Part shown: piece after piece, positions 58,805 through 64,000 of the stretch | Layout: each line of letters begins with the position of its first letter | Numbering within the stretch: position 1 is the first letter of the stretch | Source: JAVDCA01 sp035293985 | GTDB taxonomy: Bacteria > Pseudomonadota > Alphaproteobacteria > Rhizobiales > Xanthobacteraceae | Reading direction: 5' to 3' | DNA length: 64,000 nt | Assembly (NCBI GenBank): GCA_035293985.1 | Contig: DATGLS010000031.1 | Location: forward strand, 248,001 to 312,000 | Notes under the pieces: generated by a model | Seen by the model: the letters and a program-made list of their open reading frames with translations, nothing else | Told to the model about the DNA's origin: nothing | Databases searched by the model: none | Translations under genes and position numbers: made by a program

Positions 58805-60055
58805 TCACCCCGGCAGCGGCACCATGCCCATCCAGAACATCGTCTTGTCGCCGACATCGACGTCGTAGGTGCGCACGAAGGTCAGCTTGCCGTCGTCGCC
58901 CATGCGAAAAACCGACAGACCGGCCGCGACCGTCTTGACCGCGTCGCCGTCGCGCACGTCGACCGGCAGATTGTGCTGGGCCACCATGAGGCGCGCGCTC
59001 GGATGTATGTGGAAGGTGCGCGGGTGGATCTTGCGGGTGTCGGCGTGCTGGATCGGCGTCGGTTGGCCGGTGGCCTGGTCGATGGCGTAGACCACAATAC
59101 TGTTCTCGCCGCCCTTGAACACCTGCCTGCCCTTGTACTCGCCCGTAGCCTCGGCACGATTGGCGTTATAGACGAATCGGCCATTGGGATGGACGTGGAC
59201 GGCGCCCGCGGCCTGGCGCGCGCGGATGTTGTTCGGTTCGGCCAGCGCCTCGGCCGTGAACGCGATGTCGGGCCCGATCCGACCGGGTTCCATCCGGTAC
59301 ATGTCCAACCTGTTCTGCGTCTCGATCGACACGTACATCCATGGCTTGGTCGGGTGGAAGTCGAGGTGACGCGGGCCGAAATTCTTGCCGCCGTTCGGCG
59401 CGACCGAGACCTCGTTCGACAGGACGCCGTCCTTGTAATTGAACACCTTCAGCGCGCCGGGATCCTCGGGTTTGGTCGGCGTGCCTTCGTTGCCGCGCGT
59501 CACCAGGATGGCGAGCCGGTTGTCAGGCGTGACCCGCACCTGATGGGCGAAGATGCCGGTGTCGAGCGGGCCCGGCTGCGCGACCTCCTCGCCCGGCGTG
59601 AAGTCCTCGTTGATGCGATAGACGCGCACTGCGCTCGGATTGTTGAACGCCACCAGGATGTGCTCGGAGGGAATATCGAGGCTGACGTGGATCGGTCGCG
59701 TCGGCAGTCGAATCGAGGCGCCGTGGCGGCTCAGCGCACCCGTCGCCGGGTCGATCGCGAGTGCCGTGACATGATGCTCGGTACCGGCGGTGCCGTAGCC
59801 GGACGCGCTGCTCGACGTCGCCACATAGAGGTAGCGGCGCGACGCATGCGGCCAGGCATATTGCACGCCGGCCGGCAGCGTCACGGTCTCGCGCTTGGTC
59901 AGCTCGGCTTTGTCGACATCGACGTCGTAATGCGTCAGCTCGGCGCCGACATTCGCGTAGAGCGCGGCCTTGGGCGCCGACTGCTGCGCCGATGCGAGCC
60001 CGGAGGTCGCGATGCTGCCGGCGGCAGCGGACAAGAACGTTCTGCGGTTGAACAT
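58805..60055 (-). CDS. Lactonase/6-phosphogluconolactonase-like beta-propeller, Tat-exported
   Basis: A 416-residue protein of the YkgB/6-phosphogluconolactonase (lactonase, seven-bladed beta-propeller) family. The N-terminus MFNRRTFLSAAAGSIATSGL is a Tat signal, so it acts outside the cytoplasm. Landmarks are RPIHVSLDIPSEHILVAFNN, HQVRVTPDNRLAILVTRGNE and GPRHLDFHPTKPWMYVSIET. Export fits a role with a periplasmic dehydrogenase that produces lactones; the divergent GMC/subunit-3 pair is a good candidate partner (inference). ATG 60055 gives the Tat signal; an upstream frame is rejected. Confidence 0.88.
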   Translation of the reverse strand: MFNRRTFLSAAAGSIATSGLASAQQSAPKAALYANVGAELTHYDVDVDKAELTKRETVTLPAGVQYAWPHASRRYLYVATSSSASGYGTAGTEHHVTALAIDPATGALSRHGASIRLPTRPIHVSLDIPSEHILVAFNNPSAVRVYRINEDFTPGEEVAQPGPLDTGIFAHQVRVTPDNRLAILVTRGNEGTPTKPEDPGALKVFNYKDGVLSNEVSVAPNGGKNFGPRHLDFHPTKPWMYVSIETQNRLDMYRMEPGRIGPDIAFTAEALAEPNNIRARQAAGAVHVHPNGRFVYNANRAEATGEYKGRQVFKGGENSIVVYAIDQATGQPTPIQHADTRKIHPRTFHIHPSARLMVAQHNLPVDVRDGDAVKTVAAGLSVFRMGDDGKLTFVRTYDVDVGDKTMFWMGMVPLPG

Positions 60056-60347
60056 GCCTTTCCTCCCCAGGGCGAATGGAGAGTAGCGAGTGGCGAATAG
60101 AAGAATAGAAGAAGGCAGCGTACCTATCCCCATTCGCTATTCCCCATTCGCTGCTCACGGCGATCATACGGTGAGCAGCGCGTCATGGCCATGCGGCCGG
60201 TGCGACCCAGCGAGCCGCCGCTACTCGGATAGTGGGGCGGCTGCATCACCTGCGCCGCACCGTCTTGCGGGCGCGCTTGCGCCGGCGCAGGCTGAGCGTG
60301 CACGGCAGGGGACGACGATCCCATCCAAGAATGCCGAGGGAGGACAC
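60056..60347. promoter_or_regulatory. Divergent promoter region with hairpin
   Basis: A 292-base gap between the divergent lactonase-like and subunit-3 genes. Besides the repeat at 60072-60152 it holds an inverted repeat GCTGCTCAC...GTGAGCAGC at 60151-60180. This could be an operator or a hairpin in the leader of the subunit-3 transcript. Promoters for both genes must be here. No gene is supported. Confidence 0.45.
60072..60152. repeat. Short tandem/inverted repeat (GCGAATGG...CATTCGC type)
   Basis: GCGAATGGAGAGTAGCGAGTGG and GGCGAATAG copies face CCATTCGCTATTCCCCATTCGC at 60130-60152 in the promoter gap upstream of the subunit-3 gene. Its layout parallels the GATCAGGGAT element at 21264-21356. 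Confidence 0.65.
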
Positions 60348-61040
60348 ATGACCAAGCCACACGACAAACCCGACGACACGCGCCGCGCCTTCCTGGTCGG
60401 CGCCGCGATCGCCGCGGCAGGCGCCGGCCTCGCGAGCGAGGCACGCGCGCAGGATCACAGGCAAGACCACACCCATATGGCGCCGCCGGCGGCGGCGCAG
60501 CCGATGGGCCCGCTGGAAGGCCACGGCGCCTTCTTCAACGACGACGACGCCGCCACCATGGCGGCCTTCACCGAGCGGCTGTGGCCGGCGGGGCCCGACA
60601 AGCCGGGCGCGACCGAGGCGGGCGTGCTCAACTACATCGATCTCGCGCTCGCCGGCGCCTACGCGGATCAGCAGGATTTCTACCGGCGCGGCCTCGCGCA
60701 GCTCGACGCGTATTGCAAAGCGGCGCACGGCAAGGCGTTCGCCGATCTCGACGCCGCGAGGCAGGACGACGTCATCGGCGCGCTCGAGCACGGCAGGGCG
60801 ACCGGTTTCGTGTGGCCCTCCGCGCAAGTTTTCTTCAACACGGTGCGCACGCACACCATGGAGGGCCTGTTCGCCGACCCGGTCTACGGCGGCAACCGCG
60901 ATTTCGCAGGCTGGCGGCAGGTGAATTTCCCGGGCGCCCAGCCGGTCTTCACGGAGGCCGATATGCGCAGCCGCGAGGCGTTCACGCGCGCGCCCATCGT
61001 CGGGCTGCAGTCGCGCGCCGACAACACGAAGAGGGGCTGA
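60348..61040 (+). CDS. Gluconate 2-dehydrogenase subunit 3 family protein
   Basis: A 230-residue partner of the downstream GMC enzyme. The N-terminus DDTRRAFLVGAAIAAAGAGL is a Tat-type signal, and the segment TMEGLFADPVYGGNRDFAGW matches the subunit-3 family and the paralogue at 1054-1821. A His/Pro-rich linker (DHRQDHTHMAPP) follows the signal. It is 3 bases ahead of the GMC gene. ATG 60348 follows GGGAGGACAC, a good ribosome-binding site. Confidence 0.9.
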   Translation: MTKPHDKPDDTRRAFLVGAAIAAAGAGLASEARAQDHRQDHTHMAPPAAAQPMGPLEGHGAFFNDDDAATMAAFTERLWPAGPDKPGATEAGVLNYIDLALAGAYADQQDFYRRGLAQLDAYCKAAHGKAFADLDAARQDDVIGALEHGRATGFVWPSAQVFFNTVRTHTMEGLFADPVYGGNRDFAGWRQVNFPGAQPVFTEADMRSREAFTRAPIVGLQSRADNTKRG

Positions 61041-61043
61041 GCC

Positions 61044-62765
61044 ATGGCTATCACCAAGACCGACGTCGTCATCGTGGGCGTGGGCGCGGCCGGCGGCGTG
61101 CTCGCGGCCGAGCTCGCCAAATCGGGCATGAAGGTCATCGGGCTCGAGCGCGGCCCGCGCCTCAAGACCGCGGATTTCGAGCCGCATGACGAGCTGCGCT
61201 ACTTCCAGCGCCAGGATCTGCGCCCCGATCCGAAGCGCCAACCCGTCACCTGGCGCCCGAACGACAAGGCGACCGCGCATCCGCTCAACTCGCTCAACTA
61301 CGGCAACCAGGCGGGCGGCGGCACCGTGCACTACGGCACGTTGTCGTGGCGCATGCACGAGAATGATTTCCGGGTGCGCAGCCAGACGATCGAGCGCTAC
61401 GGCGCTGCGGCGATCCCGCCGGACTCCTCGCTCGTCGACTGGCCCATGAGCTACGCAGAGCTCGAGCCGTTCTACGACAAGGCCGAGTACGAGCTCGGCG
61501 TCTCCGGCAAGGCCGGCAACCTGCAGGGCCGCAAGATCGACGGCGGCAATGTGTTCGAGGCGCCGCGCCGCCGCGAGTATCCGCTGGCGCCGCTGCTGAT
61601 GGACCAGTCGGCGACGCTGTTCGACGAGGCCGCACGCAAGCTCGGGTATCATCCGTTCTCGTCGCCGCGCGCGATCGTGTCGAAGCCCTACAATGGGCGG
61701 CCGGGCTGCACCTATTGCGGCTTCTGCCAGTCGTTCGGCTGCCACGTCGGCGCGAAATCGTCGATCCTGGTGACCAAGCTGCCGGAGGCCGATGCGACCG
61801 GCAACTTCACGCTCGTCACCGGCGCCATGGCGTATCGCGTCAACACCGACGGCAGCGGCAAGGTGACGGGCGTCTCGTATTACGCCCCCGGCGGCAGCGA
61901 CCAGACGATCGAGGCCGAGCTGGTGATCCTCACGACCTTCATCTACGACAATGTGCGCCTGCTGATGCTGTCGAAGTCGGACAAGCATCCGAACGGGCTC
62001 GCCAACTCGAGCGGCGAGCTCGGCCGGCACCTGATGGCGCACATGATGCCGAACGTGTTCGTCACCTTCGACGACCGCTTCGTCAACAACTTCATGGGCC
62101 CGAGCGCGCAGAAGCACACGATCGACGACTTCAACGCCGACAACTTCGACCACAAGGATCTCGGCTTCATCCGCGGCGCGCAGATCTCGATCGGCACGCC
62201 CAACCTCGAGGGCGGCCCGATCGCCGCCTCGACGGTCGCGCCGCCGCCCGGCATTCCGCGCTGGGGCGCCGGCTACCGCGACTTCTTCTCGCACTTCTAT
62301 GCGCGCCACGGCGCCATGGTCGCCCAGACCGAGAACCTGCCCTATCCGGACCAGATGATCGACCTCGATCCGCATGTGCGCGACATGTATGGCCTGCCGG
62401 CGCCGCGGCTCACCTACGACTTCCGCCGCCCGAACGAGATGAAGCGCATCGAATTCGTGCAGGCGAAGATGGAGGAGATCGGCCGCGCCATGGGCTCGCC
62501 GCACGTCTGGCGCACGCCGCTGCCGCCCGGCATTCCGGGCGCGCACCACGAGGGCGGCACCCGCATGGGCAGCGACCCGAAGACGTCGGTGGTCAACAAG
62601 TACGGCCAGAGCTGGGACAATCCCAACCTGTTCGTGATCGGCTCATCGACCTTCCCGACCATGGGGACCGGGTTCAACCCGACGCTGACGATTCAGGCAC
62701 TGGCGTACTACAGCGCCGACGCGATCGTGAACCGCTACAAGAAGAATCCGGGCGCGCTGTTGTAG
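61044..62765 (+). CDS. GMC family oxidoreductase
   Basis: A 573-residue FAD enzyme of the gluconate 2-dehydrogenase flavoprotein class. The FAD motif is VVIVGVGAAGGVLAAELAKS. NYGNQAGGGTVHYGTLSWRM and the C-terminal GAHHEGGTRMGSDPKTSVVN contain active-site blocks (His and Asn of GMC enzymes). A Cys-rich patch GCTYCGFCQSFGCHVG is typical of this class. It has no cytochrome c gene behind it here, so electrons must leave by another route. It follows the subunit-3 gene by 3 bases. Confidence 0.93.
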   Translation: MAITKTDVVIVGVGAAGGVLAAELAKSGMKVIGLERGPRLKTADFEPHDELRYFQRQDLRPDPKRQPVTWRPNDKATAHPLNSLNYGNQAGGGTVHYGTLSWRMHENDFRVRSQTIERYGAAAIPPDSSLVDWPMSYAELEPFYDKAEYELGVSGKAGNLQGRKIDGGNVFEAPRRREYPLAPLLMDQSATLFDEAARKLGYHPFSSPRAIVSKPYNGRPGCTYCGFCQSFGCHVGAKSSILVTKLPEADATGNFTLVTGAMAYRVNTDGSGKVTGVSYYAPGGSDQTIEAELVILTTFIYDNVRLLMLSKSDKHPNGLANSSGELGRHLMAHMMPNVFVTFDDRFVNNFMGPSAQKHTIDDFNADNFDHKDLGFIRGAQISIGTPNLEGGPIAASTVAPPPGIPRWGAGYRDFFSHFYARHGAMVAQTENLPYPDQMIDLDPHVRDMYGLPAPRLTYDFRRPNEMKRIEFVQAKMEEIGRAMGSPHVWRTPLPPGIPGAHHEGGTRMGSDPKTSVVNKYGQSWDNPNLFVIGSSTFPTMGTGFNPTLTIQALAYYSADAIVNRYKKNPGALL

Positions 62766-62784
62766 GCCGGTTCAAGTCAGCCTC

Positions 62785-62867
62785 GTCATGCGCGGGCTCG
62801 TCCCGCGCATCCACGTCTTGCTTGGGCGCCAAAAACGTGGATGGCCGGGACAAGCCCGGCCATGACG
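62785..62867. repeat. Palindromic intergenic repeat, family 1 (copy E)
   Basis: GTCATGCGCGGGCTCGTCCC at the left, core ATCCACGTCTTGCTTGGGCG..AACGTGGATGG, and ACAAGCCCGGCCATGACG at the right. It lies between the convergent GMC and amidohydrolase gene ends. Fifth copy of this family in the window. Confidence 0.88.
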
Positions 62868-62880
62868 TTCATTTGTGCGC

Positions 62881-64000
62881 TCACGCATCGAACGCCTTCA
62901 GCCAGTCAGCGCTGCGGCCATGGCCGGCGTAGAACGCTTCGAGCCGGCCGCGGGTGCCGTTCTGGCGATCGGCCGGCGACAACCCGAGAAAGCGCACCGC
63001 ATTGCCGAACATGATCTTGTCGATGTCGGCCTCGCTGTAGCCGGCCGCGGCGAGGAAATCACCGATCAGGTCGACGTAGCCGATGTTCGCGCCCTTGGGC
63101 GTGAAGCCGGCCTCGCGGCCCACCATGGTCCAGTCGCTGCCGAAGATGAGATGATCGGCGCTGATCGGAAATGCTTTGCGGAACGACGCGAGGTGGGCGA
63201 GCAGCGCCTTGCGCTTGTCGCCGGTGTCGCCGAGCATCTCGCTGTAGTAGCTCAGATCCGCGAATGCATTCGCCGGCGGGGTGCGCGCGAACATGCGCCC
63301 GATCGTCCACTCCCAGGTCGCCTCGAGCCTGGGCGGGTCGCCGATCTCGCGGAAGCCGCCGAAATGCGCCATGTTGATGCGCAGCGCCGGATATTGGTCC
63401 AGCACCATCGCCCAGAATTTCGGGTTCGCGCGCAGCCCGTAGCCTGGCCCCGCCTCGTTCGACGCAACCGCATGCGCCATGATCGGGGCATTGTTCGCGG
63501 CGCACCACGCATAGAGCTTGGCCAAGGCACGATCGAGCGCCGCGCCGGGCTGCGGACCCAGTTGCCGCTTCACGTGCTCGGGAAAATCCGCGCCGAGTGC
63601 CGCGTTCTCGATCGGACGGAAGCCCATCGGCGGATAGAGCTTGACGCCGATGAAGCCGCCGCGCTCGATTGCGCGCTGCACGATCGCGAGCGGCGCGGCC
63701 GACCCAGGGCCGCCGCCCTTGTCGTGGATCGCCTGCCGCAGCGGGTCGAAGCCGACGAAACCGTGGACGCGCTGCCCGCTCCGGCGAGCGGCGACGCGCG
63801 TCATCACATCGACCTGATCCTGGACCGAGGTGAGCCGGTCGTCCTCGACCCATAGCGAAATATCGAGCAGCGCCGGTGTCACCACGGCGGCGCGATCGCG
63901 GTGCAGGCGATGCAGCTCTTCGGCGAGCTCGGCGCGCCGGCGCGTGAACAGCAACGCCCACTGCACGTTGCGGCCGATGGTGCGTTCGGTGCCGCTGTCG
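62881..64000 (-). CDS. Amidohydrolase family protein (N-terminus beyond window)
   Basis: At least 373 residues of an amidohydrolase-2-type protein, open to the window's right edge. Visible parts are VDVMTRVAARRSGQRVHGFV, RGGFIGVKLYPPMGFRPIEN, NNAPIMAHAVASNEAGPGYG with a metal-ligand His, the segment RINMAHFGGFREIG and LIFGSDWTMVGREAG with the conserved Asp, then MFGNAVRFLGLS. It belongs to a different subgroup from 20101-21219 and 42159-43391. The N-terminal metal-binding HxH must lie outside. Substrate unknown. Confidence 0.87.
   Translation of the reverse strand, partial: DSGTERTIGRNVQWALLFTRRRAELAEELHRLHRDRAAVVTPALLDISLWVEDDRLTSVQDQVDVMTRVAARRSGQRVHGFVGFDPLRQAIHDKGGGPGSAAPLAIVQRAIERGGFIGVKLYPPMGFRPIENAALGADFPEHVKRQLGPQPGAALDRALAKLYAWCAANNAPIMAHAVASNEAGPGYGLRANPKFWAMVLDQYPALRINMAHFGGFREIGDPPRLEATWEWTIGRMFARTPPANAFADLSYYSEMLGDTGDKRKALLAHLASFRKAFPISADHLIFGSDWTMVGREAGFTPKGANIGYVDLIGDFLAAAGYSEADIDKIMFGNAVRFLGLSPADRQNGTRGRLEAFYAGHGRSADWLKAFDA

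Noticed and set aside
1..64000. CRISPR array
   Set aside because: The repeats found are dispersed palindromes or short tandem units without regular spacers; no cas genes.

Overview
The window reads as chromosomal DNA of a GC-rich alphaproteobacterium. The gene content suggests the order Hyphomicrobiales near Xanthobacteraceae/Nitrobacteraceae: many orphan TctC (Bug-type) solute-binding proteins, a FixJ-type regulator, DUF3309 and DUF883 proteins, CoxL/M/S-type molybdenum hydroxylases, and dispersed palindromic intergenic repeats. The placement is an inference from gene content, not from a marker gene. Most of the window is densely packed metabolic and transport genes in short tight operons, with many convergent gene ends carrying hairpins or repeat elements.

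Region by region: (1) 1-1821, minus strand: a GMC oxidoreductase (cut by the window start) and its gluconate-2-dehydrogenase-subunit-3-like partner. (2) About 1860-9480: an accessory island, visibly lower in GC, holding a decayed P4-type integrase, a small lipoprotein and a three-gene minus-strand defence operon. The operon encodes a DcdV/AvcD-type kinase-deaminase, a TIR-APAZ protein with an extra N-terminal domain, and a short prokaryotic Argonaute (SPARTA type). The island abuts a tRNA-Ser(GGA) gene. (3) 9763-17526: inorganic pyrophosphatase, then a molybdenum cofactor and formate dehydrogenase maturation cluster (FdhD, MobA, MoeA, MobB, a MoeA-solute-binding-domain fusion, a divergent MoeA-like protein, TusA). 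(4) 17610-28944: TctC proteins interleaved with PdxA-, PanB-, class II aldolase- and amidohydrolase-family enzymes, a PurC-PurE (PAICS-like) fusion and a zinc alcohol dehydrogenase. (5) 28957-36611: an M23 peptidase with a sigma factor, an RnfD-like membrane protein with a DUF2330 protein, small envelope and stress proteins, an AI-2E transporter fragment and an MmgE/PrpD protein. (6) 36750-49168: a molybdenum hydroxylase (fused FAD/2Fe-2S subunit plus large subunit), CoA transferase, amidohydrolase, Rieske ferredoxin, TctC and hydantoinase/oxoprolinase A and B. (7) 49311-64000: ParB-like protein, FixJ-type regulator, SsuABC-type ABC transporter, RidA, Ldh-family dehydrogenase, cupin, a complete TRAP transporter, a lactonase-like propeller, a second GMC/subunit-3 pair and a partial amidohydrolase.

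How the parts fit: regions 3 and 6 are linked by molybdenum, because the cofactor genes could supply the CoxL-type enzyme and an FdhD-dependent formate dehydrogenase that lies outside the window. The many binding proteins and catabolic enzymes suggest scavenging of organic acids and aromatic or heterocyclic compounds. The most notable element is the defence operon. It places a nucleotide-depleting deaminase three nucleotides ahead of an Argonaute-guided NADase pair whose TIR-APAZ subunit carries an unusual N-terminal domain of about 190 residues.
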